Positions 17,633-28,658 are shown, counted from the first letter of the stretch. The stretch is 64,000 nucleotides of DNA from Celeribacter sp. HF31 (GCF_011806455.1 NZ_JAATOT010000003.1:310001-374000), one strand, 5' to 3'. Notes: generated by a model not told the origin, from the letters alone. Made by a program: numbers and translations.

Positions 17633-18697
17633 ATGACGGATCGTGTAAATCTCATCGCTGAAATGAATGACCGGTCGCGCGAAGTGTTTCGCCGCGTGGT
17701 TGAGGGCTATCTTGAAAGCGGCGGACCTGTGGGGTCACGGACGCTGACGCGGACGATGAGCGAAAAAGTCTCCGCCGCGACCGTGCGCAACGTCATGCAG
17801 GACCTCGAATATCTCGGGCTTTTGGACAGTCCACATGTGTCGGCAGGTCGGGTTCCGACACAGCTTGGTCTGCGTTTGTTTGTGGACGGTTTATTGGAGG
17901 TCGGCACGGTCACCGACGACGTGCGCGAAAAGATGGAATTGACCATCCGCAACGAACATCACGATGTGAATGGGGCTTTGGACCGTGTCGGGTCGGCTCT
18001 GTCGGGTTTGACACAAGGCGCCAGTCTTGTGTTGGCGCCTAAACACGAAGCGCCTGTAAAGCATGTGGAAATCGTCAATCTCGCGCCGGACCGTGCGTTG
18101 GTTGTTCTTGTCTTTGCCGACGGCCATGTCGAAAACCGCATTTTCACGCCGCCGATGGGGCAAACCCCGTCGTCGCTGCGTGAGGCGACGAATTTCCTGA
18201 ATTCCCTGGTTGAGGGCAAGACGCTCTCTGAGCTGCGGACAACGGTTGAACGCGAGATCAAAACGCGGCGCCAGGAGCTCGATAGCCTGGCTGCCGATCT
18301 GATCGAAAACGGCTCTGCGTTTTGGGAAGGCGAGGGATCGCATTACGAGCGGTTGATCGTGCGCGGGCGTGCCAATCTTTTGGGGGAAAGCGCAGAAGCC
18401 GAAGAGCTTGATCGCATCAGAAGCCTGTTCGATGATCTCGAAAAGAAACGCGACATCGCGGAATTTCTCGAACTGACCGAAGATGGCGAGGGCGTGCGCA
18501 TTTTCATTGGCTCAGAGAACAAACTTTTCTCACTTTCGGGTTCCTCTTTGGTGGTTTCTCCATATATGAACGCTGAACGAAAAATTATCGGTGCCGTGGG
18601 TGTCATCGGGCCGACTCGCCTCAACTACGGGCGGATCGTGCCGATTGTCGATTACACGGCCCAACTTGTCGGACGGATTGTGTCAGGCAAGGCTTGA
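17633..18697 (+). CDS. hrcA: HrcA heat-inducible transcription repressor
   Basis: A 354-residue repressor that binds CIRCE elements and controls groESL and sometimes dnaK operons, with GroEL as corepressor. The N-terminal winged helix includes VEGYLESGGPVGSRTLTR and VRNVMQDLEYLGLLDSPHVSAGRVPT, the family signature. The C-terminal part has EDGEGVRIFIGSENKLF and GAVGVIGPTRLNYGRIVPIVDY. The start ATG 17633 follows CAGGAAG. No CIRCE inverted repeat is seen in this window, so its targets are elsewhere. grpE follows after ten bases. Confidence 0.95.
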   Translation: MTDRVNLIAEMNDRSREVFRRVVEGYLESGGPVGSRTLTRTMSEKVSAATVRNVMQDLEYLGLLDSPHVSAGRVPTQLGLRLFVDGLLEVGTVTDDVREKMELTIRNEHHDVNGALDRVGSALSGLTQGASLVLAPKHEAPVKHVEIVNLAPDRALVVLVFADGHVENRIFTPPMGQTPSSLREATNFLNSLVEGKTLSELRTTVEREIKTRRQELDSLAADLIENGSAFWEGEGSHYERLIVRGRANLLGESAEAEELDRIRSLFDDLEKKRDIAEFLELTEDGEGVRIFIGSENKLFSLSGSSLVVSPYMNAERKIIGAVGVIGPTRLNYGRIVPIVDYTAQLVGRIVSGKA

Positions 18698-18707
18698 AAG
18701 GTGAAAT

Positions 18708-19286
18708 ATGACGGATCCGAAGAAAGACATGTCTGAAGAGATCAAAACCAACGTCGAAGAAGAGATCATCGACATCACCTCTGATGAAGCGCTTGAAGAC
18801 CCGGAAACAGGCGATCTGTCGGAGGAACTGGAACAGCTCCGCGCAGAACGCGATGAATTCCGGGATCGTTTCATGCGGGCTGTTGCCGATGCGGAAAACT
18901 CCCGCAAGCGCGCGGATCGTGATCGTCGGGAGGCGGAAAACTATGGTGGGTCGAAACTGGCCCGCGATATGTTGCCGGTCTTCGACAATATGAAGCGTGC
19001 GATTGATGCGATTGCCGAGGATCAACGTGAAACGCAGGCCGCCCTGATCGAAGGGATCGAGCTGACCATGCGCGAGCTTCTGAACACCTTCTCGAAACAC
19101 GGTATTCAGATCGTGAACCCGGACGTGGGCGAGACCTTCGATCCGCAAATTCACGAAGCCATGTTCGAGGCCCCCGTGCCCGGCACCAAAGCCGGCGACA
19201 TCATCCAGGTGATGAACGTGGGCTTCATGATCCACGACCGCCTGTTGCGTCCGGCACAAGTGGGTGTGTCTTCGACCCCGGCTTAA
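18708..19286 (+). CDS. grpE: GrpE nucleotide exchange factor
   Basis: A 192-residue dimeric cochaperone that releases ADP from DnaK. The N-terminal 55 residues are acidic and flexible, then a long helix with [41 protein letters not shown] spans the dimer stalk, and the C-terminal beta domain contains [42 protein letters not shown]. It forms an operon with hrcA and converges on mutS with a four-base overlap of the ends. DnaK, its partner, is encoded far off at 59150-61069. Confidence 0.97.
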   Translation: MTDPKKDMSEEIKTNVEEEIIDITSDEALEDPETGDLSEELEQLRAERDEFRDRFMRAVADAENSRKRADRDRREAENYGGSKLARDMLPVFDNMKRAIDAIAEDQRETQAALIEGIELTMRELLNTFSKHGIQIVNPDVGETFDPQIHEAMFEAPVPGTKAGDIIQVMNVGFMIHDRLLRPAQVGVSSTPA

Positions 19287-21925
19287 TTCAACGCTTTGAG
19301 GTCATAGAGAAGTTGTAAAGCTTCTCGCGGAGTAAGCTCGTCGGGAGAAATCTCGGCGAGCTTTTTCTCAACCTCACTTTCTTTAACCACGACCGGCTTT
19401 GCAGCTGGCGGTACCGCCGCGAACAGGGGAAGATCATCGATGATCGCTTTGGGGTTGGCAGCGTTATCGGCCTGACCTTTCTCCAAAGCCTCCAAAACGG
19501 ATTTCGCTCGCTCGACCACGGCATCTGGCAGGCCCGCAAGTCGGGCGACTTGCACACCGTAGGACCGATCCGCTTTGCCCTTGATCACCTCATGAAGGAA
19601 AATGACTTCGCCTTCCCATTCCTTGACCGACACGGTGGCGTTTTCCGCGCCAGACAGTTTGTCGGAAAGGCTGGTCATCTCGTGATAGTGCGTCGCAAAC
19701 AGCGCCCGGCACTTGTTGACATCATGCAGATGCTCAAGCGTCGCCCAAGCGATCGACAAGCCGTCATAGGTTGCCGTGCCGCGCCCGATTTCATCCAAAA
19801 TCACGAGGGCTCGGTCGTCAGCCTGATTGAGGATCGCGGCGGTTTCCACCATTTCGACCATGAAGGTCGAGCGCCCGCGCGCCAGATCGTCAGAAGCACC
19901 GACGCGCGAGAAAAGTTGGGACACAATGCCGATATGCGCAGAATCGGCAGGCACGTAAGAGCCAGCCTGCGCAATCAAGGCAATCAACGCGTTTTGGCGC
20001 AGAAATGTCGATTTACCGGCCATGTTTGGCCCGGTCAAAAGCCAGATCGCCGCACCATCGTGTCCGTCAGACAGATCACAATCGTTGGCGACGAATTTGT
20101 CACCACCTTGTTTGCGTAGAGCGCGCTCAACGACCGGATGACGACCGCCGGAAATCAGGAATTCTCGACCCAAATCCACCTGAGGACGGGTCCAGCCTTC
20201 GCTGACAGAAAGATCGGCGAGCGCTGTGATCAAGTCCAGCTCGGCCAGCGCGCCGGAGGCATCGTTGATCGCGGGGGCCTGCTCCAAAATCGCCATGCGC
20301 AGCGTTTCATAGAGGCGCTTTTCGATCTCAAGCGCGCGACCACCGGCGTTGTGGATTTTTGTCTCCAGTTCGGAAAGCTCCAGCGTTGTGAACCGCACCT
20401 GATTGGCGGTCGTTTGACGGTGGATGAAGGTTTCCGACAAGGAATGCATCTTTTCGGCGTGGGTTGATGTGGTTTCGATGAAGTAGCCGAGGACATTGTT
20501 GTGTTTGACCTTGAGAGACTGAACGCCGGTCATCTCCGCATATTTCATCTGCAAGGAGGCAATCACACCGCGCCCTTCGTCGCGCAGCGTGCGAGATTCA
20601 TCGAGTTCCTCGTGGTAACCAGTGGCGATAAATCCACCGTCCCGTGCAAGCAGTGGTGGCTCGGCGATCAGAGCCGCATCGAGCAAGTCGATCAGCTCAG
20701 CCTGTCCTGTGAGGAATGCCATTTTCTGCTGGATTAGGGTCGAAACAGGCTTGTTTTCCAGCAAACTATAGATGTTTTCGGCTTGCGAGAGGCCGTTGCG
20801 AATGGCGGCCAAATCGCGCGGGCCTCCGCGTTCAAGCCCGAGACGTGACAGCGAACGTTCCATGTCGGGAACCTTCCGCAGCGCCTCGCGCAGCGCTTGG
20901 GCGGTTTGGGTATTCTCAATTGCAAAGCTGATCGCATCGAGCCGCGCGGAGATTGTATCGACGTCGCGCGAGGGGCTCGACAGTCTGCGTTCAAGAAGAC
21001 GTCCACCTGCGGCCGTCACTGTGCGATCCATCGTAGCGATCAGTGAGCCCTCGCGACCGCCGGACAGGGCATGCGAAATCTCAAGGTTGCGACGTGTTGA
21101 GGCGTCAATTTGCATCGCGCCGCGCAGCGATTCACGAATGGGGCGGCGTACGAGGGGCAATTTGCCTTTTTGCGTGATGTCGAGGTAATCGACGATGGCG
21201 CCCATGGCGGCCACTTCGGGCAGGGTGAACTGTCCAAAGGCCTCAAGAGACGAGACGCTGAACAGCGATGTCAGCCGGGTTTGGGCAGACGTACTGTCGA
21301 AAGACGCGCGCGACAATTCGGTGATGCGATCATGGAAATCAGGCACAAACTCTGCCCAATTCGCCTCATTGGCCTCAGACACGACGATCTCGGATGGATT
21401 AAGCCGGGCAAGCTCCGGGCCAAGACCGACAAGCGGGCAGGGCATCACGTGAAAGGCGCCGGTCGAGATGTCGACCCAGGCCAACGCACCCTCTTCGCGA
21501 ATTTCCGCATAAGCTGCGAGGTAGTTGTGACGGCGCGCATCCAAAAGCGTGTCTTCGGTCAATGTGCCCGGCGTCACCAAGCGGACCACATCGCGTTTGA
21601 CCACGGCTTTTGAGCCGCGCTTTTTCGCCTCGCTCGGATCTTCGAGCTGCTCACACACCGCGACTTTGAAACCCTTGCGAATGAGATTGAGCAAATAGGT
21701 CTCGGCGGCATGCACGGGAACGCCGCACATCGGAATGTCATCGCCCGCATGTTTGCCGCGTTTTGTCAGGGCAATGTCGAGTGCCTCAGAGGCGGCAATC
21801 GCATCGTCAAAGAACATCTCGTAAAAATCGCCCATGCGATAAAACAGAAGAGCATCGCGATGGCGCGATTTGATCTCGAGATATTGCGCCATCATCGGCG
21901 TTGCGGCGGGGGTTTCAGTGGCCAC
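19283..21925 (-). CDS. mutS: DNA mismatch repair protein MutS
   Basis: An 880-residue mismatch sensor. The N-terminal mismatch-reading motif [11 protein letters not shown] lies near residues 32-42, with the Phe and Glu that insert at the mispair. The central lever and clamp are followed by the ATPase domain with Walker [15 protein letters not shown] near 624 and Walker [23 protein letters not shown] near 700. The C-terminal 60 residues hold the tetramerisation-type helix [17 protein letters not shown]. Length is typical. It is divergent from maeB. Confidence 0.98.
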   Translation of the reverse strand: MATETPAATPMMAQYLEIKSRHRDALLFYRMGDFYEMFFDDAIAASEALDIALTKRGKHAGDDIPMCGVPVHAAETYLLNLIRKGFKVAVCEQLEDPSEAKKRGSKAVVKRDVVRLVTPGTLTEDTLLDARRHNYLAAYAEIREEGALAWVDISTGAFHVMPCPLVGLGPELARLNPSEIVVSEANEANWAEFVPDFHDRITELSRASFDSTSAQTRLTSLFSVSSLEAFGQFTLPEVAAMGAIVDYLDITQKGKLPLVRRPIRESLRGAMQIDASTRRNLEISHALSGGREGSLIATMDRTVTAAGGRLLERRLSSPSRDVDTISARLDAISFAIENTQTAQALREALRKVPDMERSLSRLGLERGGPRDLAAIRNGLSQAENIYSLLENKPVSTLIQQKMAFLTGQAELIDLLDAALIAEPPLLARDGGFIATGYHEELDESRTLRDEGRGVIASLQMKYAEMTGVQSLKVKHNNVLGYFIETTSTHAEKMHSLSETFIHRQTTANQVRFTTLELSELETKIHNAGGRALEIEKRLYETLRMAILEQAPAINDASGALAELDLITALADLSVSEGWTRPQVDLGREFLISGGRHPVVERALRKQGGDKFVANDCDLSDGHDGAAIWLLTGPNMAGKSTFLRQNALIALIAQAGSYVPADSAHIGIVSQLFSRVGASDDLARGRSTFMVEMVETAAILNQADDRALVILDEIGRGTATYDGLSIAWATLEHLHDVNKCRALFATHYHEMTSLSDKLSGAENATVSVKEWEGEVIFLHEVIKGKADRSYGVQVARLAGLPDAVVERAKSVLEALEKGQADNAANPKAIIDDLPLFAAVPPAAKPVVVKESEVEKKLAEISPDELTPREALQLLYDLKALN

Positions 21926-22062
21926 GATGTAGGTCCCTGTCTAATTTCGCCCCAACTTAACGACCCAATATGTGGCGTAAAGAGCCAGATCGCGTTCTTT
22001 TTGTTGAGACCGAGGCGGGGTGTGGGTAAGTAGTCCGAACTGACGGCGAGGAGGCCACCCGA

Positions 22063-24327
22063 ATGTCCAAGACCAAACAAACGCGCGAAGAAGCGCTCGC
22101 ATTTCACATGGACCCACGTCCCGGCAAGTTCGATGTCGCACCGAGCGTGCCGATGACAACGCAACGGGATCTGTCGCTGGCCTATTCGCCGGGTGTGGCT
22201 GTGCCCTGCGAGGAAATCGCGAAAGCGCCGGAGACGGCCTATGATTACACGAACAAGGGCAACCTCGTTGCGGTGATTTCGAACGGGACGGCGGTTTTGG
22301 GCCTTGGCAATCTTGGCGCTCTGGCGTCCAAGCCAGTGATGGAAGGCAAGGCGGTTCTGTTCAAACGCTTTGCCGACGTGAACTCCATCGACATCGAGCT
22401 GGACACAGAAGACCCCGAAGAGATCATCCGCGCGGTGCGTCTCATGGGTCCGAGTTTTGGTGGCATCAATCTTGAGGACATCAAGGCGCCTGAGTGTTTC
22501 ATCATCGAGCAGCGTCTCAAGGAAGAGATGGACATCCCCGTCTTCCACGATGACCAACACGGCACGGCCGTGATCTGTGCGGCAGGTTTGATCAACGCGC
22601 TGCATATTTCCGGCAAGAAGATTGAGGATTGTAAGATTGTCCTCAACGGGGCTGGTGCTGCCGGGATTGCTTGTCTTGAACTGGTCAAAGCCATGGGTGC
22701 GAAACATGACAATTGCATCATGTGCGACACCAAAGGCGTGATTTATCAGGGCCGTACCGAAGGTATGAACCAGTGGAAGTCGGCCCACGCCGCTGTCACG
22801 GACGCCCGCACTTTGGGCGAAGCGATGGTGGATGCCGATGTGTTCCTTGGCGTTTCGGCCAAGGGCGCCGTGACCCAGGATATGGTGAAGAGCATGGCGC
22901 CGAATGCTGTGATTTTCGCGATGGCGAACCCCGATCCGGAGATCACGCCCGAAGATGCCCACGCCGTGCGTGATGACGTGATCGTGGCGACCGGGCGTTC
23001 GGATTATCCGAACCAGGTGAACAACGTGTTGGGCTTTCCCTACCTGTTCCGGGGTGCGCTCGACATCCATGCCCGTGCGATCAACGACGAGATGAAAATT
23101 GCCTGTGCCGAAGCGCTGGCGGCTTTGGCGCGCGAAGATGTGCCGGACGAGGTGGCCTTGGCCTACGGTCGCAAACTGACCTTTGGCCGCGATTACATCA
23201 TTCCGACGCCCTTTGACCCGCGTTTGATCTACACGATCCCGCCAGCGGTGGCTCAGGTCGGCATGGATACGGGCGTGGCCCGGCGTCCGATCATCGACAT
23301 GGAAGGCTACGCACAGGACCTTCAAGCCCGGATGGACCCGACCGCGCAAATCCTGCAGGGTCTCTATGCCCGTGCGCGTCAGGCACAGGCGACGATGGTT
23401 TTTTCCGAAGGCGACGATCCGCGTGTTCTGCGGGCTGCCGTGGCCTATCATCGTGGCGGCTTCGGCCGGGCTTTGGTCGTTGGACGCACCGAAGATGTGC
23501 AGGCCAAGCTGCAAGAAGAGGGTCTTGGCGAAGCGATGTCCGAGATTGAAATCGTGAATGCGGCCAACACGCAGCACCTCTCTGAGTACAAAGACTTCCT
23601 CTACAACCGACTTCAACGCACCGGTTTTGACCAAAAGGACATTCACCGTCTGGCCGCCCGCGACCGTCATGCGTTTTCCGCTTTGATGTTGGCACATGGC
23701 CATGCCGACGGTCTCGTGACGGGTGCGACGCGCAAATCCGCGCATGTGCTCGACCGGATCAATTCGGTTTTCGATGCGAAGGCGGAAGATGGCGCCGTGG
23801 GCGTCACCGCCGTTTTGCACAAAGGCCGGATCATTTTCATCGCCGATACGCTCGTGCATGAATGGCCGGAAGAGGAAGATCTCGCCGACATCGCCACCGC
23901 CGCCGCCGCTGTGGCGCGCAAGATGGGGATCGAACCGCGGGTCGCTTTTGTTTCGTTCTCGACCTTCGGCTATCCGGTCTCCGAGCGGGCCAACAAAATG
24001 CACATCGCGCCGCAAGTCCTCGACAAACGCGGTGTCGATTTCGAATATGATGGCGAGATGACCGTCGATGTGGCGCTGAATCCCGATGTCATGTCGGCCT
24101 ATCCGTTCTGTCGCCTGTCTGGGCCTGCGAATATCCTCGTGGTGCCGGCGCGTCACTCCGCATCTATTTCGGTGAAATTGATGCAGGAAATGGCCGGTGC
24201 GACCGTGATCGGGCCGATTTTGACCGGTGTCGACAAGCCGATTCAGATTTGTTCAACGGTTTCGACTGTAAACGATATTTTGAATATGGCCGTGCTCGCT
24301 GCGTGTAAGGTGGGACAGACAAAGTAA
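22063..24327 (+). CDS. maeB: NADP-dependent malic enzyme, two-domain
   Basis: A 754-residue protein that decarboxylates malate to pyruvate, with an N-terminal malic enzyme domain (residues 1-425; SLAYSPGVAVPC, CDTKGVIYQGR, the Rossmann loop NGAGAAGIACLEL) and a C-terminal phosphotransacetylase-like domain (about 430-754; EGDDPRVLRAAVAYHRG). In related MaeB proteins the second domain is not catalytic but binds acetyl-CoA and regulates the enzyme. ATG 22063 follows GAGGAGG at nine bases. A PfkB kinase gene follows after 17 bases. Confidence 0.96.
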   Translation: MSKTKQTREEALAFHMDPRPGKFDVAPSVPMTTQRDLSLAYSPGVAVPCEEIAKAPETAYDYTNKGNLVAVISNGTAVLGLGNLGALASKPVMEGKAVLFKRFADVNSIDIELDTEDPEEIIRAVRLMGPSFGGINLEDIKAPECFIIEQRLKEEMDIPVFHDDQHGTAVICAAGLINALHISGKKIEDCKIVLNGAGAAGIACLELVKAMGAKHDNCIMCDTKGVIYQGRTEGMNQWKSAHAAVTDARTLGEAMVDADVFLGVSAKGAVTQDMVKSMAPNAVIFAMANPDPEITPEDAHAVRDDVIVATGRSDYPNQVNNVLGFPYLFRGALDIHARAINDEMKIACAEALAALAREDVPDEVALAYGRKLTFGRDYIIPTPFDPRLIYTIPPAVAQVGMDTGVARRPIIDMEGYAQDLQARMDPTAQILQGLYARARQAQATMVFSEGDDPRVLRAAVAYHRGGFGRALVVGRTEDVQAKLQEEGLGEAMSEIEIVNAANTQHLSEYKDFLYNRLQRTGFDQKDIHRLAARDRHAFSALMLAHGHADGLVTGATRKSAHVLDRINSVFDAKAEDGAVGVTAVLHKGRIIFIADTLVHEWPEEEDLADIATAAAAVARKMGIEPRVAFVSFSTFGYPVSERANKMHIAPQVLDKRGVDFEYDGEMTVDVALNPDVMSAYPFCRLSGPANILVVPARHSASISVKLMQEMAGATVIGPILTGVDKPIQICSTVSTVNDILNMAVLAACKVGQTK

Positions 24328-24344
24328 AAAGTAGGAGGTTTGTG

Positions 24345-25220
24345 ATGGCGATCTTTAATCTGGGTTCGGTGAACATCGACCATTTCTATATGCTTCCTCA
24401 TTTTCCCGAGCCGGGAGAAACCCTTTCCGCGACGGGCCATAAGCTTGGCCTTGGCGGAAAGGGCATGAACCAATCGGTCGCGGCCGCGAAGGCCGGGGCT
24501 GAGGTCTTTCATATCGGTGCGATTGGTCAGTCTGACACTTGGGTTCGTAAGCGCATCGAAGGCTATGGCGTGAACTGCAAATACCTGCGCGAAGTCACCG
24601 AGGCGACGGGGCACGCCGTGATCTATGTCGATCCCGAGGGCGAAAACATGATCGTCCTTGATCCGGGCGCGAATGTGAAACAGGACAGCGAATTCGTTGT
24701 CGAGGCGATTGATCAGGCAAAGGCGTCGGATACGCTTTTGCTGCAAAACGAAACCAACCTGCAACCCCAAGCCGCGACCTTTGCCTTGGTCAAGGGCATG
24801 CGGGTGATCTATTCTGCGGCACCATTTTCGATCAGGGCGGTGAAAGAGCTGATCCCCGACGTCTCCATGTTGGTGATGAATTCGGTCGAAGCCTCTCAGC
24901 TCTGCACCGAAATGGGTGTGGCTTTGGAACAAATCCCCGCGCCGCAGGTCATGGTGACCTTGGGCAGCCAAGGCGCCATGTGGCGGTCCAATGAGACGGG
25001 CGAGGTGATCGAGGTGACATCGCCGAAGGTCACGCCGGTCGACACCACAGCGGCGGGGGACACCTACATCGGCTATGTCGCCGCCGGGCTCGATCTTGGC
25101 ATGCCGATCAAGGCGGCGATGGAATGGGCGGTTCAGGCTGCGGCGTTGAAAGTCACGCGCGCCGGAACGGCGGACGCGATCCCCTCGGCTGATGAGGTGA
25201 AGAGCTTTCGCGCGGCTTAA
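24345..25220 (+). CDS. PfkB family carbohydrate kinase (ribokinase-like)
   Basis: A 291-residue sugar kinase of the PfkB/ribokinase fold. The N-terminal strand and signature GLGGKGMNQSVAAAKAGAEV (near residues 37-56) and the C-terminal PVDTTAAGDTYIGYVAAGL with the catalytic Asp (GD box) are clear. The exact substrate is uncertain; ribose is the best guess from the GGKGxNQ motif. ATG 24345 was preferred to GTG 24342 because AGGAGG at 24333-24338 is six bases upstream, giving the better spacing. It may be transcribed with maeB and ends at a strong terminator shared with argG. Confidence 0.9.
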   Translation: MAIFNLGSVNIDHFYMLPHFPEPGETLSATGHKLGLGGKGMNQSVAAAKAGAEVFHIGAIGQSDTWVRKRIEGYGVNCKYLREVTEATGHAVIYVDPEGENMIVLDPGANVKQDSEFVVEAIDQAKASDTLLLQNETNLQPQAATFALVKGMRVIYSAAPFSIRAVKELIPDVSMLVMNSVEASQLCTEMGVALEQIPAPQVMVTLGSQGAMWRSNETGEVIEVTSPKVTPVDTTAAGDTYIGYVAAGLDLGMPIKAAMEWAVQAAALKVTRAGTADAIPSADEVKSFRAA

Positions 25221-25239
25221 GTCATTGACGATCTAAAGA

Positions 25240-25267
25240 AAAAGGGCGCCCAAGTGGACGCCCTTTT
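25240..25267. terminator. Bidirectional terminator between PfkB gene and argG
   Basis: AAAAGGGCG (25240-25248) pairs with CGCCCTTTT (25259-25267) over a ten-base loop. Convergent genes on both sides and A/U tracts on each flank suit termination in both directions. Confidence 0.88.
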
Positions 25268-25291
25268 GTCATTTCGAGTTCAGTGGACCCG

Positions 25292-26518
25292 TTATTTCTT
25301 CAAACGACGGTTCCGTGCGGCCAAAAGTTTCAGGCGCAGCGCGTTGAGCTGGATAAAGCCTGCGGCGTCTTTCTGATCGTAAGCACCAGCATCGTCTTCG
25401 AAAGTCACGTGGGCTTCGGAATAAAGCGAGGCTTCGGACGACCGGGCCACCGTGAAGGCGGAGCCTTTGTAGAGTTTCAGGCGCACATTGCCAGAGACAT
25501 GCTCTTGCGATTTGTCGATGGCTGCCTGAAGCATTTCGCGCTCCGGGGAGAACCAGAAGCCGTTGTAGATCAGCTCGGCGTAGCGCGGCATCAGGCTGTC
25601 TTTCAGGTGACCTGCGCCGGAGTCGAGCGTGATTTGTTCGATGCCACGGTGCGCTTCCAACAGGATGGTGCCGCCCGGGGTTTCATAGATGCCGCGAGAT
25701 TTCATGCCGACGAAACGGTTCTCGACGAAATCGAGACGCCCGATGCCATGCTTGCGGCCATATTCGTTCAGCTCGGTCAGGATCGTCGCCGGGCTCATCG
25801 CCACGCCGTTGATCGCCACGGCGTCACCCTTTTCAAAGGTGATCTCGATGAACTCGGGCTCATTCGGCGCATCCTCGGGGTGAACCGTGCGCTGGTAGAC
25901 GTAATCGGGTGCTTCCTGTGCCGGATCTTCGAGCACCTTGCCCTCGGACGAGGTGTGCAGAAGGTTCGCGTCGACAGAGAACGGCGCTTCGCCACGTTTG
26001 TCTTTCGCGATCGGGATTTGGTTCTTCTCAGCGAAATCCAAAAGTTTCGTGCGCGAGGTCAGATCCCATTCCCGCCAGGGTGCGATCACTTTGATGTCGG
26101 GGTTGAGCGCGTAGGCCGAAAGCTCGAACCGCACCTGATCGTTGCCCTTGCCGGTCGCACCGTGGGCGACAGCGTCGGCGCCGGTTTGTTCGGCGATCTC
26201 GACCAGACGTTTGGAGATCAGCGGGCGCGCGATGGAAGTGCCCAGAAGATAGAGGCCTTCGTACACAGCATTGGCGCGGAACATCGGGAAGACGAAATCG
26301 CGCACGAACTCTTCGCGCACGTCTTCGATGTAGATGTTTTCCGGCTTGATGCCGAGCATCTCAGCCTTTTTTCGCGCCGGGTCCAGTTCCTCACCTTGGC
26401 CGAGATCGGCAGTAAAGGTCACAACCTCACAGCCATATTCGGTCTGGAGCCATTTCAGGATGATCGAGGTATCGAGGCCGCCGGAGTAGGCGAGAACCAC
26501 TTTTTTGGGCGCAGACAT
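25292..26518 (-). CDS. argG: Argininosuccinate synthase
   Basis: A 408-residue enzyme that joins citrulline and aspartate with ATP in arginine synthesis. The ATP loop [15 protein letters not shown] is at residues 10-24; family segments include [40 protein letters not shown] across residues 90-130 and [34 protein letters not shown] near the end. Length and start are normal. It stands alone and ends at the terminator it shares with the PfkB gene. ArgJ of the same pathway is encoded at 50374. Confidence 0.98.
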   Translation of the reverse strand: MSAPKKVVLAYSGGLDTSIILKWLQTEYGCEVVTFTADLGQGEELDPARKKAEMLGIKPENIYIEDVREEFVRDFVFPMFRANAVYEGLYLLGTSIARPLISKRLVEIAEQTGADAVAHGATGKGNDQVRFELSAYALNPDIKVIAPWREWDLTSRTKLLDFAEKNQIPIAKDKRGEAPFSVDANLLHTSSEGKVLEDPAQEAPDYVYQRTVHPEDAPNEPEFIEITFEKGDAVAINGVAMSPATILTELNEYGRKHGIGRLDFVENRFVGMKSRGIYETPGGTILLEAHRGIEQITLDSGAGHLKDSLMPRYAELIYNGFWFSPEREMLQAAIDKSQEHVSGNVRLKLYKGSAFTVARSSEASLYSEAHVTFEDDAGAYDQKDAAGFIQLNALRLKLLAARNRRLKK

Positions 26519-26654
26519 GAGACTTTCCTTTTGCGGATATCGCCCGGGCGATTATCGGGTTTTCGTGCCAAGAGCAAGGTTTCGCGGCAAGAATGCTTTA
26601 GCTCACCGGGGAAAACCACTAAACCGGCGGGTAAGATAATCAAAAAGGGTCATC

Positions 26655-27407
26655 ATGACGGGTTTTATCCTCTTTCAGAACGCGGTGTTGCGTGTGTTCC
26701 GCCACCTCGACGAAGCGCTGGCCGTGTCGGGTCTGATCTGGATCGGTATTCTGATCATTCAGATTTTGACTTATAATTTCATTGATATGGAGATTTTGAG
26801 ATCCTTAGGAATCGCTTACCTGTCCTCCCAGGATAGAATTCTGCTGTTTTTGTCAAATCTGGTTATCGCGCTGGGCTCATGTTGGATTGCGGTTGAATGG
26901 CATATTTTTGCATTGCGCAGTGAGCGTCCGACATCCGCATTTCCAAAATTGCGTGGGGGTCAGACTGTGAGTTATTTGCTGCTCACAATGGGGCTTATCC
27001 TGCTTATTGGATTGGTAATCAGTTTGTTTTTCGTGGTGTTGTTTTCGATCTTGGGGACGGGTTTTGCACAGTCATTCGGAATGTTGTTCCTCATAGTTGT
27101 TATGGCATTGCCTGCGACATTCCTCTTTCTAAGGCTATCGCCAGTTTTGCCGAGTGTGGCCTTGGGAGAAAAATTACCTCTACGCGCGGCTTGGAATGCG
27201 ACACAGCCGCATTCCGCTTTGTTGCTTCAGGCCGCTGTGCTCCTGATCGTCTTTTTTATTTTCATTCAAGCAGTTGTTCTGCTCTTTGGCGCAGGAATTC
27301 TTGGGCTCTTGGTTGAGCTGGTCGTTGGGTGGTTTTTCTTGATGATCAATGTCAGCCTTTTGTCTTCGATCTATGAGCTTGCGATGAAGGGACATTTGAA
27401 TGACTGA
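26655..27407 (+). CDS. Uncharacterised multi-pass membrane protein
   Basis: A 250-residue protein I do not recognise. About six hydrophobic segments can be seen, at residues 24-40 (LIWIGILIIQILTY), 62-82, 98-126 (SYLLLTMGLILLIGLVISLFFVVLFSIL), 131-155 (SFGMLFLIVVMALPATFLFL), 188-215 (LLLQAAVLLIVFFIFIQAVVLLF) and 218-240. No catalytic motif or transporter signature is visible. The base composition is clearly richer in A and T than its neighbours. It overlaps ilvA by eight bases and so is probably co-transcribed with it, but no functional tie is evident. Confidence 0.8.
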   Translation: MTGFILFQNAVLRVFRHLDEALAVSGLIWIGILIIQILTYNFIDMEILRSLGIAYLSSQDRILLFLSNLVIALGSCWIAVEWHIFALRSERPTSAFPKLRGGQTVSYLLLTMGLILLIGLVISLFFVVLFSILGTGFAQSFGMLFLIVVMALPATFLFLRLSPVLPSVALGEKLPLRAAWNATQPHSALLLQAAVLLIVFFIFIQAVVLLFGAGILGLLVELVVGWFFLMINVSLLSSIYELAMKGHLND

Positions 27408-28650
27408 CCCGGAGAAATTCGCGCAAAAGGCACGTGAGGCGGAGGTCTTGGTAAGACGCCTTTTTGAGCCGACGCCCTGTTTGCGCAATGATCACCTCTC
27501 CCAAGCCTTCGATTGCGATGTCTGGTTGAAGCGCGAAGATTTGACGCCGGTGCGCTCGTATAAGCTGCGGGGCGCTTGGAATGCGATGATCAAGGCGCGC
27601 GAAAAAGACCCGAACATTGGGCTTTTTGTCTGTGCCTCTGCCGGAAACCATGCTCAGGGTGTGGCTTTTGCCTGTCGTCAGTTCGGGGTGCGCGGCGTGA
27701 TTTTTATGCCGGTCACCACGCCACAGCAAAAGATCGATAAGACCAAGGTCTTTGGCGGTGAAATGGTCGAAATACGCCTGGTTGGGGACTATTTTGATAA
27801 CACGCTTGAGGCCGCGAAAACCTATTGCGCAAGCGAGGGTGGCCATTTCCTGGCGCCTTTCGACGATCTCGACGTGATCGAGGGGCAGGCCACAGTGGCT
27901 GTCGAATTCATGTCCCAGATGGTGCCCGATGTCGTTGTGTTGCCGGTCGGCGGCGGCGGTCTTTCTGCGGGCGTGGTGTCCTACCTCAAAGCGACGGCTC
28001 CGCAAGCCGAGGTTTATTTTGTCGAACCTATGGGGGGACGATCTCTTGAAGCGGCTGTCGCCCAGGGGCATCCTGTGACCCTGTCTGATGTCGACAGTTT
28101 CGTAGATGGCGCAGCTGTCGCGCGGATCGGAGAGCTACCGTTCGAGTGTCTCAAAGACATTTCCCCAGATCATATCCTAGCCTGCCCGGAAGATCGCATT
28201 TGCTCCACGATGTTGGAGATGCTGAACGTTGAAGGCATCGTTTTGGAGCCCGCTGGCGCGCTTTCGATTGATGCACTTCAGGACATTCGCGAGCAAATTC
28301 GAGGCAAACGGGTCGTTTGTGTGACCTCTGGTGGCAACTTCGATTTCGAACGTTTGCCGGAGGTGAAAGAACGCGCCCAGAGATTCCGCAATCTCAAGAA
28401 ATACTTCATCCTGCGTATGCCGCAGAGGCCTGGCGCCTTGCGCGAGTTTCTCGATATGCTCGGTCCCAATGACGACATCGCGCGGTTTGAGTATCTCAAG
28501 AAATCGGCTCGGAATTTTGGCTCAGTCTTGATCGGGATTGAGACGGATAATCCGGATAATTTTGCGCATTTGTTTGAAAAAATGGATGCCGCCGGACTGG
28601 TTTATCGAGACATCACGAGCGATCAGGCACTTGCGGAATTTGTTCTCTAA
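27400..28650 (+). CDS. ilvA: Threonine dehydratase (biosynthetic, ilvA type)
   Basis: A 416-residue PLP enzyme that turns threonine into 2-oxobutanoate, the first step of isoleucine synthesis. The PLP lysine is in VRSYKLRGAWN near residue 53; the phosphate loop is GGGGLSAGV near residue 186; the C-terminal 80 residues (KKYFILRMPQRPGALREFLDMLG) form one ACT-like regulatory domain. The length matches the shorter ilvA type with a single regulatory domain, not the 510-residue E. coli type. It overlaps the membrane protein gene upstream and converges with the Hpt gene, eight bases apart. Confidence 0.94.
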   Translation: MTDPEKFAQKAREAEVLVRRLFEPTPCLRNDHLSQAFDCDVWLKREDLTPVRSYKLRGAWNAMIKAREKDPNIGLFVCASAGNHAQGVAFACRQFGVRGVIFMPVTTPQQKIDKTKVFGGEMVEIRLVGDYFDNTLEAAKTYCASEGGHFLAPFDDLDVIEGQATVAVEFMSQMVPDVVVLPVGGGGLSAGVVSYLKATAPQAEVYFVEPMGGRSLEAAVAQGHPVTLSDVDSFVDGAAVARIGELPFECLKDISPDHILACPEDRICSTMLEMLNVEGIVLEPAGALSIDALQDIREQIRGKRVVCVTSGGNFDFERLPEVKERAQRFRNLKKYFILRMPQRPGALREFLDMLGPNDDIARFEYLKKSARNFGSVLIGIETDNPDNFAHLFEKMDAAGLVYRDITSDQALAEFVL

Positions 28651-28658
28651 ATAACGAT

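Noticed and set aside
21441-21456. CATCACGTGAAAGG in mutS as a parS site
   Set aside because: Matches only the central CACGTGAA; too few to claim and far from the cluster.
21892-24156. Long minus-strand frame opposite maeB
   Set aside because: Antisense image of a certain gene; biased composition and no motif.
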